Both the position numbers and the translations under genes were made by a program. A DNA stretch of 64,000 nt from positions 1,116,001 to 1,180,000 of the forward strand of contig BDSL01000010.1 of NCBI GenBank assembly GCA_003116995.1, written 5' to 3'. Positions 42,860 through 54,108 of this stretch are shown here, piece by piece (the stretch's first letter is position 1; each line of letters starts with the position of its first letter). Under the pieces are notes generated by a model. It did not search any database, was not told the origin of the DNA, and saw nothing but the letters and a program-made list of their open reading frames with translations. Origin of the DNA: Yamagishiella unicocca. Its lineage: Eukaryota > Chlorophyta > Chlorophyceae > Chlamydomonadales > Volvocaceae.

Positions 42860-45800
42860 ATGGATGACGAGGAGTTTTCGCGAGGAGGCTTCGAGTCGCT
42901 CGATGACCTTTGCCTCCAACATGTCGCAACACATACTGATTCCTTGAAGGTAGGGCAAAGGGGCCGGCAGTGGCCAATAGGAGTTGGCGACACCATCGGT
43001 GTGTCTCAGCTTCCATCTGTGCCTTAAGTCACACCAGCCACGACGTCCCGCATGCTCACGGCCAGGCAGCCGCACCGCCAGGCCCAACGCGCTCCCCGCC
43101 AGCCCCTCCGACTCCACCGCGAACCGCCACCGCTGCCCAGCGCGGCGCACGTGAAAACCCTACCCATGCCGCGGCCCAGTCCCCGACGCCTATCCCTCAA
43201 AAAAACGAATCCTCCCCCCTACCCCGTTTCGCCATGACTCACGGAAACCCCCTCTCCGGCCGTCCCGGCCTCCCCTTCCAACCGAGCCGCACACTCCACT
43301 GCCGTCCGCCCGTGCACGTGCGTTTAGCTCCGCAGCCCACCGCCTGCTGCTCCCTCACCCTCCCCTGCGCCCCCGCGCGCGCAGGACCTGCTGTGTCTGG
43401 GCAGCGCCTGCCGGCGCCTCCACGACGTAGTGGACGTTGCTGACGTGGCCTGGCAGCGCCACATCCTGACGGACTTCGGACTGCTGGTCAAGGTGCGTGG
43501 GTCAACGGGGGTTCACGAAAAGAACGGCGGCAACGGGGGTTCACAGAACAGAACCGGGGCAACGGCGGGGTGGGGTGAGGTTGTGAGGAGATAGGGCTAT
43601 ACGGTACAGGAGACGGAGGGAAGAAACTAGCCGGAGGCGAATAGTGTCGGACACGCGCGCTGAAGTGGGGTGTCGGGGTGGGGGGGGGAGGGAGTAGGTA
43701 CAGGAGCGTGGCGATGGGGGAGGGGGTGGAGAGCTTGAGCGGGCGGTTGCCTAAGCAGGCACAGGAGCGGGCGGTGGGGTGGCAAGGAAAGCCCGTGTAC
43801 GAAAGGAATTAGGGCGGGCGGTGGGGTGGGGTAGGTGGTCAGGCGACGGAGGCTGGGCCTATGTGTTTTGTCACGGTGTTGCCGTGATCTGGGTCAATGA
43901 TGGCCAGCCAAGGCGCCAGTGGGGGACGTGTCAGACGACGTGTTAACATAAGCACGGTGGAGCGAGGGGCGGGGCGCAGAGGCGGCGTTCGCCGTGGTGG
44001 CGAACTGGGCTTGGCGGAGCCGGCAGCGTGGACCCCGTGTGGTGGGGATTCGAGGGAAATCCGTGGATGTCCGAAAAAAACCGTTTAAAACAGACGTTTT
44101 GAGATGCATGCTGGAGAACTGGGTTGGGGATACGAAAGCCGAAGGTCGTAATATGACCTTTGGCGGCTAAGCTATATCGGCTACGGCGAGACGAAAGGGA
44201 GCGAGTGGTGGGGAGAGGCCCGAGAGGTGACCCCACGCCGTGTGGCTGAGCTCCCGGCGCAGGTCGCCGCTTGCTGGGCGATGCGGCTGGGTCGCAGCAG
44301 CAGCTGCCTACAGCCTCTGGAGGGATGGCAGGAGTGTGGGTGAGGATACGGCCTCGAACCACCGGGGGAACTGGACAGCGTTCATAAGTCTGCTGCGGGC
44401 GACGCAGGAGGGACTGGGAGGAGGGCGGGGCGCTTGTGTCCGTACGACCGTGAAGTAAACGGCCGTACGGAACCTGCCGTACGCCCGTTTCGCGACCCGC
44501 TGCTGTGCGCGCAGGGCACGGCACTGAAGCGCCAGTACGATTTGCTGCGCCACGTGGCGCGAGGGGAGCCGCCGCCGCCGCCGCCGCCGCCGCTGCTGCT
44601 GCCGCCGCCGCCGCTGTTGTCCCAGCCGCCGCCGGCGCCGCTGACACCGCCGCCGCCGCCGCCGCTGCTGGCGGACGCTGGCGGCTCGCAGGGCGCGCCC
44701 AGCCCGACGGGGGCAGCGGGGGGCAGCTCCTCCGGCCCCACTGGCGGCGTAAGGCCCTTCCTGCCGTTCGCTGGGGTGGCTACGGACGGCGGTTGCGACG
44801 CCCCCGCAGCCGACTTCTGGGTGAGGGGGTTTTGAGGAAGACCCGTGGGTGACCCGGGGATAAGGTAATCCGCGAATCCACGGCCGACGGGGGGGGGGGC
44901 CGCGGAGGGAAGGGGGGGGGGCGGGGGGGGTTTTGAGAGCAAACCCGCTGGGTTGGCACGTGAGGGATAAGGAAACCGACAAGCGAAAGGTTTGAGGGAG
45001 GGCGAGGAGATGCCGTGTGCACGACAGACGAGGAGGGTGACGAGGGTGGGGGGGAAGGGGGGCAGCGAGGAAACGCGTACAGCGACGCAGGGGAATGAGA
45101 GAACGGAGGCCTAGTTGGGAGGGGGTGGGGGGGTTTCGAGGAAGACCCGTGGATGCCAGAAAAACCGTTTAGAACAGACGTTTTGAGATGCTGGTTGGGG
45201 GGAGTTGCTGGGAGCGGCCCTTCCCTCTTCCCCTACACGCCGCCACGGTGGCCGCACTGCCCTCCCGCTAGTGCCCATCCCGAGTTGCGTTCCCCCCTTT
45301 CCGCGACGACGTCACGCACACGGGACAGCCAACCATCGTTACTCCCCTCCCAAACCCCAAACCCCAAACCCCAAACCCCAAACCCCACCAAGCCTCTCCC
45401 TCCCCGTCGCGCCCTCTCCCCCCCCCCTACTCCCCTTTCCCCTCTCTCCCACCCCCGCCTCAGGCCGGCCACCTCTTCACGCCCTCCTCGCGCACCTTCC
45501 ACTCGAGTGAGGCGCTCACACGCAACGTGCACTGCCTGGCGGTGCTCCAGGTACGGGCCGTACTGCTTGTCGTACGACGTTGCGGGGCGTGTGTCCGGCG
45601 CTGCGAGCGGGAGCATGTCGTCCAGCCTGCTGCGGGTTTGGGTGCCGCTGCATGATTTAGGGTTTAGGGATCGGCGTGCTGCCTGCTCGTCCTCTGCTCG
45701 TCCTCTGCTCGTCCTCTGCTCGTCCTCTGCTCGTCCTCTGCTCGTCAGCCACGATAATGTAGGCACTATCCACAAATACGCCATCGGAGATGCCGCCGCA

Positions 45801-48800
45801 ACATTTGATATATTTAGCCAGGGGTTATGGGTACCGCGTGGGAGGCTCTTCTGACGGCACGGCTGGGCATTGCCTGATTAGGTTGCCGGGATGCCGTAGC
45901 GAGGGCGCCAACAGCCAACCCCCACCCCACCACAACCACCCCCCCACACACACATATACACATATACACATATACACATATAAACACACCTACACACACA
46001 TACACACTCTCACCGCCACCGCCCCCCGTCCCTGGCGCCGCTGCTGCTGCCGCTGCTGCTCCGAAACCCGCCTCCAGCCCTCCGGCCACGAGCACCCCGA
46101 CCCCCACCGCTGCTTCCTGCTAGACCGGCTCCAGGTAGGGTGCGGCTGCCGCAACGCTGGAAGCTCGCTGCGTAGATCGTGTTGCCGAGCCCTGCCGGCC
46201 AGATTGCCGAGAGGTGCTGAGGGCTCCGCCCTACCATGCCCTGCTGTGCCGATGGGCTGTGCCGATTGCTGTGCCGATGGGCTGTGCCTATTGCTGTGCC
46301 GATTGCATTGCGGACCTGTTGACCTTAGCCCTGCCGTGCTGTGTCGTGCTGTGTCGTGCTATGCCGTGCTGCGCAGCTGCCTGCCGCCTACCTCAGCCGC
46401 GACGTGATGCGCTCCATCATGACCGACCAGGTGACTGACAGGCGGGCTGCGGGGGCGAGGAGCAGGGGGTGAGGGGAAACCCGCCCGGGGAGGCGGGGTA
46501 TGAAAGGAAAACCCTAGGTCGGCACTGAAAAGTAAAACAGAGGAGGAAAGTGTATGTGTGTGGGGTGAGGGGCTCGCATGGCCGCTGCCCTCCCGCCGGC
46601 CTGTCCCATGCTCCCATCGCACACCCAAGCTCCTGGCTTGCGGCCACGTTAATCCTTAGAAGGTTCCAAAAAGCTAACCGCGAACGCTGAGCAACCACTC
46701 CTGCCCCGCGCGTTGTTCCCTCACTGGCTCGCCAATCCCTACCCCCCCCCCCAATTCCCCAGTCGAGTTACCGGTTCTTTACTTGTAACCCCCCCCCTCA
46801 CACGCACAGGCCTGGGAGGGTGGCGCCCGACACGCGCTTCCCGACCCGCTGCCGCCGGTGCCGGCCCGAGCCGTGGAGGAGGCGCGGCGGGTGCTCAGTC
46901 AGTGCGCCACGGAGGGTGAGGCGGCGCGGGGGAGGATGCAGGGCGGCGGCGTGCGGGCGGCGGCGGGGTTTTAAGAGTCACTGGGACAGGCGAGGGGACC
47001 CGTGGAAGCGATATAAGGAGGCAAGAGAGCCGGTGGGGGGGGGCTGGGGTCGAGCAGCGGGGCTCGGGTCGTTGGTGGTTGCGCAACCAACGCAAACCAC
47101 CGATGTGGAATCCTGGCACCCGCCCTGGACAGTCGGAGGCTGTCTCCAGCACTCCTCGCTCGCGCTGGTGCTGCATGCTGCCGGGTCCATCGATTCCAAA
47201 TCCGGATCCGCTGTTTAGATCCCGCGCTGAGCCTGACGCTGGATCCGACGCTGACACTGACTTCTCACTGCGCGCCCGTGACCCAAATCCGATCCGGTTC
47301 CGGATCCGGATCACTGTCGCCGTACGGGATCCGCCGCAGTCCTGGAGGACCTGTACGTGCACTGCTACAACCAGATGACGCAGGGCAGGGCCTGGGGCAT
47401 GCTGCTCGTCCGGGGGCTCAACAATAAGCAGCAGCGCTCCAACCAGAACCCTAGGGCGGGCTGGGGGCAGGCGCTGGGGGCGCACGACCAGGACGAGGCG
47501 CTGCACGACATCCACCATAAGGCCTGGCAGGTGAGGGGGGCCGAATCTGGGTGTGGGACCGGGAGAACGGCTGGGGTAACGGCTGGGGTAACGGCTGGTG
47601 GGTTTCGAGGAAGGCCCGTGGATGCCAGGAAAAACCGTTTAACGGCTGGTGGGGGGGAAGAGGATGAATGACCGTGTCTGGTGGCAGGCTTGAGACTGCG
47701 TGTTTTGTGGAAAATTAAAAGTGGAAGGAAACGAAATGTGTGTGGACCTGACACGGGCGAGACACACGCCTGCTTGCCTAACCAGGACACAACGCCCTCG
47801 CCCTCGTCTGTCTTGATCTCTGCAGATCTGGCACAACCAGCGATCCGTGCCGTACACGATCCAGCAGGCGGCGCCGGACCGGCAGCCGAGGCTGGTGTAC
47901 GGCGAACCGCCGCTGCGGCCGCTGCTGGAGGCGCACCGGGAGGGGGCGCCCTTCGCCCGGACAGTGGGTGAGTCAGGGGGGTGTATAAAAGGGGTGTCAG
48001 GGGGGAGGGGTCAAGGGGGGGGGGCCGTGAAAACCGGTGACACGAAGTCCGGAGTCAGGGGGGGTTGAGAAGAAAAATCCGCGAATCCACGGCCGACAAA
48101 CCGAGGGCGGTGAAGGTGATGGTCGGGGGGGGGGCGAGGATACCCGGCTGGTACGACATGGTAAACCGCGGCGAGGGAAACGATTCTGAGAGCCGCTTTT
48201 GTTCGGGGACTGCATGGGTGGGAGGGGGGGGAACCGGGGGGGGTACGGTGTAGGCGGGTGGTGGGGTCATCCCTGGGGAGCGACACAAAGGAGGTGTACG
48301 GAACCTTAGGCGTTCGTCACACATGCGTCAAGGGAGAAATCCAGTGGTGTATTCTGGGGTTTGGGTTACCGTGCTCTTGGGGTTCGAGGTGCCGTATTCT
48401 GGGGTTTGCGGTGCCGTTTTCTGGGGGTTTGGGGTGTCATATACTGGGGTCTGGGGTGCCGTGTTCCGGGGTTCGGGGAACCGTGTTCCGGGGTTCGGGG
48501 AACCGTGTTCCGGGGTTCGGGGAACCGTATTCCGGGGTTCGGGGAACCGTGTTCCGGGGTTCGGGGAACCGTGTTCCGGGGTTCGGGGAACCGTGTTCCG
48601 GGGTTCGGGGAACCGTGTTCCGGGGTTCGGGGAACCGTATTCCGGGGTTCGGGGAACCGTATTCGGGGGTTCGGGGTACCGTGTTCCGGGGTTCGGGGAA
48701 CCGACTTCTTCGGAGTCCAGGGGCGCAGCGGCACTCACTCCTCAAACGTGCTCAGGCGGGCGCCCCCCTCTCGACTGGGTGGCCGATCCCCAACGAGCAA

Positions 48801-51112
48801 GGCCCACCAACGGATCGAACCTTTCCCGCCTACCCTCGTCGAGCCTTCCTCGCCGCCCTCACAATACACCTCTTCGACCCCCCACACACACATTAGTTTT
48901 GACTTCCAGTGCCGCAATACGAGCGGCACTTTCATACCCCCCTTCCCCGTTGCGTCGCGCGGGGTCCTCGCTTCCATTCGTCTCGCCGCAGCCGATTTAG
49001 CTTAGCCGCCGAAGGCCGACATACGACCTTCGTCTTTCGTACCCTCAACCCAGTTCTCCAGCATGCATCTCAAAACGTCTGTTCTACACGGTTTTTTCTC
49101 GCATCCAAGGGTCTTCCTCGAACACCCCCCCACACACATCAGTGTTGATTTGCAGTGCCGCAATACGAATTTCCTCTCATCCCCCCCCTTCCCCCCCCCC
49201 ACACACGATCCACGTTTTCGGACATCCACGGGTTTCCCTCGAACCCCACACACGATCCGCTCCCCCCGCCTCAGGTCTCTTCGACAGCGTCCTCCTCAGC
49301 CGCCACCTCAACGTGACGTGCCCCCTCCGCTGCGGAGCCCTCTTCGCCGCCGTTACCACAACCACCGCAACCACCAACGGCGCCAACGGCCCAGCGGCGG
49401 GCGCTGGCAGGGACAGCGGCGCCGCCTCCGCTGATGTCTCCGCTGCGGCGCTGGCGGCGGGTCTCACAAACGGCCTGGCGTCCCTCCCTGGAGTGCAGGT
49501 ACGGGGTTGAGGCGGGGAGGGGGAGGTGGGGGAGGAGCCCCGGCGGAGCCCCTGTATGTGGGTACGGCATCACCCTTCCCAGCATTACCCGGTCGTCGTC
49601 TCACCCGCTCAATATGTTACTATACGCATCCAGTTTCCTTTCGCTCGTGTCTCGCCCGCTGGCGGTGGCTCCGTGAAGGGCGGAAAGGGCGTTGCGTTTC
49701 GCTGACAATAATTCCAACTAATAAACAAGCAAACAAACAGAATCCTGCTGGGGCCGTGAGTTCTCGGTTGCTCACCCGCATCCTCACCATTCTCACCAAC
49801 CCCCACCCGCAGCTTTCCTACCCTTGTCGTGCACCCGGGTCTCTATGCCACCCTCGCCGTCCCTCCCAATCACTCACCGTCACGCCCGCCCCCCCACCCT
49901 ACCCACCCCAGTGCTCCAGCATGCGCCCACAAAATTGGTGTCCGACGACCATGCGCCAACTATCCTGTCCCGTTGCGTAAAACTGTTTTCATACACCCCC
50001 GCCTGCCAGGCGCTGGATGACGCCTTCGATGTCCGGGCGGTGCTGGCGGGCTGCCGCAGCGGCGCCCTGCCGCCCATCGCCAGCTACTGCACCAACGGCT
50101 GGCTGGAGTGGGTGGAATTCGAGCGGCCGCCGCTGCCACCGCCGGGAGAAACAGCAGCAGCAGCAGCAGCATCAGAGGCCCTGCGGCTGCAACCACTGCA
50201 ACAACAGCAACAACAGCAGTCAAAACAACAAAAACAACAAGAACTGAAACAGCAGAATGCGTATGCAGGCGGCGGTTTCGGAGCGGATTCAAGGGGGGCG
50301 CCATCGCCGCGATCTCCAGGGTTGCGGCGGCAGCAACACCCGCTGCCAGGGCCAGAGGACGGCGGCATCAAAGGCGCCTCCCTGGAGCGCCACGTGCCTT
50401 GCCTGGAGCTGCCCGACCTGGGCGTGTCCTGTCGGGTGCTGCCCGTGCTGTGGTTTCGGTTCTCGACGCGGGAGGAGCGGCGGGCGCTGAGGCGGCGTGG
50501 CGGCGGCGGCGGGGTGGCGGCGCCGACCACCGCCGCCGCCGCCGCGGCGGCGGCGGCGGCCGCCGAGGCTGAGGCGGAGCTGGCTGAGGCGGACCAGCAG
50601 CTGGCGGCGGCTCAGGCGCTGCTGGTGGAGTTGCAGCAGGTCGCGGTGGAGATGGCCGGAGAGGGGCAGCAACAGCAGCTACAGCAACAGCAGCAGCAAC
50701 AGCAGCAACAGCAGGTAGAGCAGCAACAGCAGCAACAGCAGGTAGAGGAGGAGCAGCAGCAGCAGAGGGGCATGGTTCATGGCCTGGCGGCGGCGATGGC
50801 GGCTGCCCTGGCGGCGGTGGAGGTGGCCCGGGGGCGAGGCAACGAGATGCCGGTGGTGGAGGCGCGGGGAGACCAGGTGCAGATCAGGGTGGGCAGCCAG
50901 CAGTTGTTCGCCGCAACAATGGGCGCAGCAGCGGCGCCGGCGGTGGCGGCGGCGGTGGCCGCAGCGGCTGGCGCCGCCGTTGCCGGCGGCACCAGCGCCG
51001 GCGCCGGCACCAGTTCGTCGGCGGCATGCCGTGACGTTCCCGCGCACCGGCTTTCCGACATGAGCTTCGAAGAGGATGGCGAGGAGGAAGTGGAGGACGA
51101 CGAGGACTGCAG

Positions 51113-51152
<40 letters not shown>

Positions 51153-52855
51153 TCCGGAACTGGCTTTGGAGCCGGCTCCGGAGCCGGCGCGTCCGGCGCC
51201 TCTGCGGCACTGCTTGGTTCTGCTGGGCCGATGGACCAAAGCGACGACGACGACGACGACGAGGAGGAGGAGGAGGAGGAGCAGCAGGAGCAGGAGGAGG
51301 ACGAGGAGAGCAGTGGAGAGTTGGAGGGCAGCGAGGAGGATGGCCCGGAGGAGGAGGAGGAGGAGGCCAACAATGACGAGCACGGGTACGGCTCGGACGA
51401 CGACGAGCTGACGGAGTCCGACGAGGACTTTGACGACGTGGGCGGAGTCATCGACGTGGGCGGCATGCTGGGGCCGTGGCCTCTGGTAGCGTTGGGGCTG
51501 CCGGGCGGCGGCGCCGGTACCTCCGCCGGCTTGACGGCGGCGGCGGCGATGGCGGCGGCGGCGGCGGTGGCGTGCAACGCAGCGCTGGCGCAGGTGGAGG
51601 CGGAGACCGGAGGGGGGGTCCACGGATGCGGCGGCGGCGCCGCCGCCGCCGCCGCGCCGTTGGCGGCCCAGGCCGTCATTATTCCCACGATGCCCATCTT
51701 TCCCATCTCGCCAAACTTGACGGCGCTGGCGCCGGGTGGGTTGGCTGCGCGGGTAGGGTTGTTGTGTGGAGGAGGAGGAGGAGGAGGAGGAGGTGGCGTG
51801 GAGGAGGAGGAGGGCTTGCGGGGTGTCAGCGTGTGTATGTGTGCAGTAATGTGAGTTATGTTTTAGGGGGTCGGAAAGTGTAAGTGGTGGTGTGGAGTCC
51901 GCAGCTAGAGTCGACGACGGGTCTAGGAGCCAGATGCTGCGTGGTGTGGCGCTTGGCTCTTCTGAAACGACAGACCGTCTATTGCCGTACACGCCGTCCT
52001 CCACCGCCGTTTTGAGCCCGTCGGAGCCTTGACCTACCGTGCACCCGCCGTACATTCGCAGGTGTCGGCCACGTGTACGGCTGGGCTGCCCCAGCGGCGG
52101 CCGACCACATGGTGCAGATCCGGCTCAAGCAGGTGCGGCCCCCGAGGGTGCGGGCTTTAGGGTTTAGGGGTTTTAGGGGTTTTAGGGTTTCGTTTCACAA
52201 AGCCCTGCGCCCTGCAATGAGGGGGGCATAGGGTATGGCAGGGAAGCGCGCGGAGGGGTCGGCCAGATGGCCATCAGGGCCTGAAGCTGGAACGGACAGG
52301 GGCCTCTGTGTCATCGTGTCGGGTACCCTAGAACGGACAGGGGCCTCTGTGTCATCGTGTCGGGTACCCTAGAACGGGGTGAGTCGAGTGCCGGCACATG
52401 GCGGAACTACCGTGTGGCGCTGAATCACTGGTAGGAGGAGGGAGGACGTGGCGGTGGGAGGACATGCCAGTTGGAGGACGCGCCAGTAGGAGGACGTGCC
52501 GGTATTTCAGCAGCACTGGGGTGAGGACCTGATGACGGCGCCGCAGCAACACCAGCCTTAACCCCAGGCTTTTGTGAGCTTACGAGGTGCACACCGTGCG
52601 CACACAGCGGCCCTGGCCCTCCTCCTCCCCTCACACCAACCTCACTGCGCCGCCCTTGGCCCCCCGCCCTGACGCCACCCACCCCCCGCCCCGACCCCGC
52701 CGCCTCCGACCCCGGGTCCGCCTCCCTCCCTGGACTCGCAGCCCTGGTGTGCGAACACCCTACTGGCCAAGCTCATCTCCTGCGAGGACACCCGGCCCGC
52801 CTTCAACCGCAGCCGGGGGGGCTGCAACATAGACGCGGGCATCGTGACAGTGCAG
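42860..52855 (+). CDS. F-box domain protein, large, with acidic and Gln-rich insert
   Basis: Thirteen + strand exons join without a phase error: 42860-42949, 43385-43492, 44515-44820, 45464-45550, 46078-46134, 46377-46430, 46810-46915, 47340-47530, 47826-47967, 49275-49498, 50010-51735, 52062-52132, 52742-52855 (1092 residues so far). Residues about 8-60 form an F-box (FESLDDLCLQHVATHTDSLK, DLLCLGSACRRLHDVVDVAD, VAWQRHILTDFG), which normally binds SKP1 in an SCF ubiquitin ligase. The rest is unfamiliar: a poly-Pro stretch (about 85-125), a conserved-looking block (IWHNQRSVPYTIQQAAPDRQ), and a 575-residue exon-11 segment with Gln runs (about 672-710) and a very acidic stretch (about 806-936). 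C-terminal folded segments (VYGWAAPAAADHMVQIRLKQ, CNIDAGIVTVQ) suggest a substrate-binding domain. No stop codon is reached; the 3' part may be 55450-56058. Later exons are supported by phase and splice sites only. Confidence 0.72.
44045..44185 (+). repeat. Intron module A, full copy, F-box intron 2
   Basis: GATTCGAGGGAAATCCGTGG, AAAAAAACCGTTTAAAACAG, TTTTGAGATGCATGCTGGAG and an AAGGTCGTAATATGACCTTT hairpin. Almost identical to 55295-55400 and 60965-61085. Confidence 0.75.
45131..45192 (+). repeat. Intron module A, 3'-truncated copy, F-box intron 3
   Basis: GTTTCGAGGAAGACCCGTGG, AAAAACCGTTTAGAACAGAC, then GTTTTGAGATGCTGG. The start of another copy lies at 44826-44850, just after the donor of the same intron. 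Confidence 0.7.
45353..45390 (+). repeat. AAACCCC heptamer tract (telomere-like)
   Basis: About five units of CCAAACC-type heptamer, equivalent to GGGGTTT on the other strand. Short TTTAGGG pairs also occur at 45655-45672. Confidence 0.8.
45682..45745 (+). repeat. 11-bp minisatellite, six units
   Basis: Unit CTGCTCGTCCT repeated in F-box intron 4. Confidence 0.9.
48456..48704 (+). repeat. 22-bp minisatellite, about 11 units, F-box intron 9
   Basis: Unit includes GGTTCGGGGAACCGTGTTCC; every unit contains the near-palindrome GGTTCGGGGAACC. The open frames across it (22-residue repeats) are unit-length artefacts. Decayed half-units precede it from 48355. Confidence 0.92.
49005..49125 (-). repeat. 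Intron module A, full copy, reverse, F-box intron 9
   Basis: GCCGCCGAAGGCCGACATAC, AGCATGCATCTCAAAACGTC, then GCATCCAAGGGTCTTCCTCG. Antisense to the gene and in the acceptor half of the intron; a second partial antisense copy lies at 49215-49260. Confidence 0.72.
49926..50000 (-). repeat. Intron module C, reverse, at the acceptor of F-box intron 10
   Basis: AAATTGGTGTCCGACGACCA, TGCGCCAACTATCCTGTCCC, GTTGCGTAAAACTGTTTTCA. It ends within about 10-15 nt of the acceptor at 50009. Matches 59983-60068 in opposite orientation. Confidence 0.75.
52150..52190 (+). repeat. Interstitial telomere-like tract, F-box intron 12
   Basis: Mixed TTTAGGG, TTTTAGGGG and TTTTAGGG units in a row. Confidence 0.75.
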
Positions 52856-52985
52856 GTGGGGGGGCTGCAACATAGACGCGGGCATCGTGACAGTGCAGGT
52901 GGGGGGGCTGCAACATAGACGCGGGCATCGTGACAGTGCAGGTGGGGGGGCTGCAACATAGACGCGGGCATCGTGACGGTGCAGG
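52817..52985 (+). repeat. 43-bp tandem repeat built from an exon end plus its splice donor
   Basis: Four units each end ATCGTGACAGTGCAG|GTGGGG. The first is the coding end of exon 13 and the other three lie in the following intron, so the candidate 5' splice site is present four times. Copies differ by one base in the last unit (GTGACGGTGCAG). Confidence 0.85.
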
Positions 52986-52999
52986 TGGGGGGCGGGTTG

Positions 53000-53070
53000 T
53001 AAGGAAGGAAAACCCGTGTACGAAGGAAAACCGTTTAGGACAGACGTTTTGAGATGCATGCTGGGCGGGC
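53000..53070 (+). repeat. Intron module A, short copy
   Basis: GGTTGTAAGGAAGGAAAACC, GAAAACCGTTTAGGACAGAC, TTTTGAGATGCATGCTGG. A second, diverged start follows at 53158-53240. Confidence 0.7.
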
Positions 53071-53534
53071 GGGTAGGTTCTGGGTCGTGGGGGGTCGTGG
53101 TGGCTTGGAACCGGCGCGTTCGTCATATGAGGCAGGAGGCCAAGCACCCAGCTGGGGTTTGTGGGGAAAGCCCGTGGACTAGGAAGTTCCTAGTAGGAAT
53201 GGAGGAAGCCGATTGGGAAACCGTTTGGTACACCCGGCCGAGGTCTTGAGGACGGGGCTTGGGGTGCGGGGTGGCGCGTCGTCCGTCACCAGCTTGCGCG
53301 CGTGGGATGTTGTTGAGATGCCACCAGGGTAGAGCTAGAACACTCGGTGCTGCAAGGGTAGCGGCTTAGGCATTACCAGTGGCGAGATGGATGTATGGAT
53401 GCCGCCATGGTCTTCCACCCGCCGGAGCCCCGCCAGAGCATCCCGGCTACCTCCTCCACACCGCGTTACCCCCCACCATCACCACCACCACCACCACCAC
53501 CGTGGTCAATCGACAGTCAATCCAAGTGCGCCAG

Positions 53535-53620
53535 CATGCGCGCCAAACAGCCGTCCGAAGCCTATGCGCCAACTCCTATACTTTTCACGTCGCGTAAACG
53601 GTCTGTTTTGCAACCCACCA
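53535..53620 (-). repeat. Intron module C, reverse
   Basis: AGCATGCGCGCCAAACAGCC, TATGCGCCAACTCCTATACT, CGCGTAAACGGTCTGTTTTG. Confidence 0.6.
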
Positions 53621-53766
53621 ACAACAACAACGACAATAGCAACCCTCTTGCTGCTTACGTTTCCTCGCCGTTGCCCCGTGGCTCCATAGGGCCCGGAGGC
53701 GCCTGGCGGCGCTGGCGGAGCCCCCCTGGTAGCTCTGCTCGACGGTATCTCACTCCTCTGAAACTC

Positions 53767-53975
53767 CGCCACCACCACCACCACCACCACCACCGCCGCC
53801 ACCACCACCACCGCCACCACCACCACCACCACCACCACCACCACCACCACCACCGCCACCACCACCGCCACCACCACCGCCACCACCACCACCGCCACCA
53901 CCGCCACCACCACCACCACCGCCACCACCACCACCACCACCGCCACCACCACCGCCACCACCACCGCCACCACCA
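53767..53975 (+). repeat. (CCACCG/CCA)n tract
   Basis: About 210 bp of CAC/CCG triplets. It can read as poly-His/Arg, poly-Pro or poly-Thr on + and poly-Gly or poly-Val on -. I treat it as intronic or non-coding simple sequence; a poly-His exon is possible only if the + frame 53395-54108 is spliced in. Confidence 0.85.
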
Positions 53976-54108
53976 TTACCTGCTGCCGCCACCACAACAG
54001 CGCCGCGGCTGGCGCTGGCTGGCCGGCGGCCACGGCGCCCCCCGCTGTTGTGCGTTTAGGGTGGCAGCTGCGTGTCTTGCATCGCTGTGGAGCTGTTTGT
54101 ATAGTTAA

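Noticed and set aside
48456..48704. CRISPR-like regular array
   Set aside because: Units are contiguous without unique spacers, in a eukaryotic intron.
48258..49005. Repeat-encoded proteins in several frames
   Set aside because: 22-bp minisatellite inside an intron bounded by well-phased F-box exons.
50679..52055. Minus-strand 458-codon frame
   Set aside because: Antisense to F-box exon 11; composition mirrors Gln/Glu codon runs.
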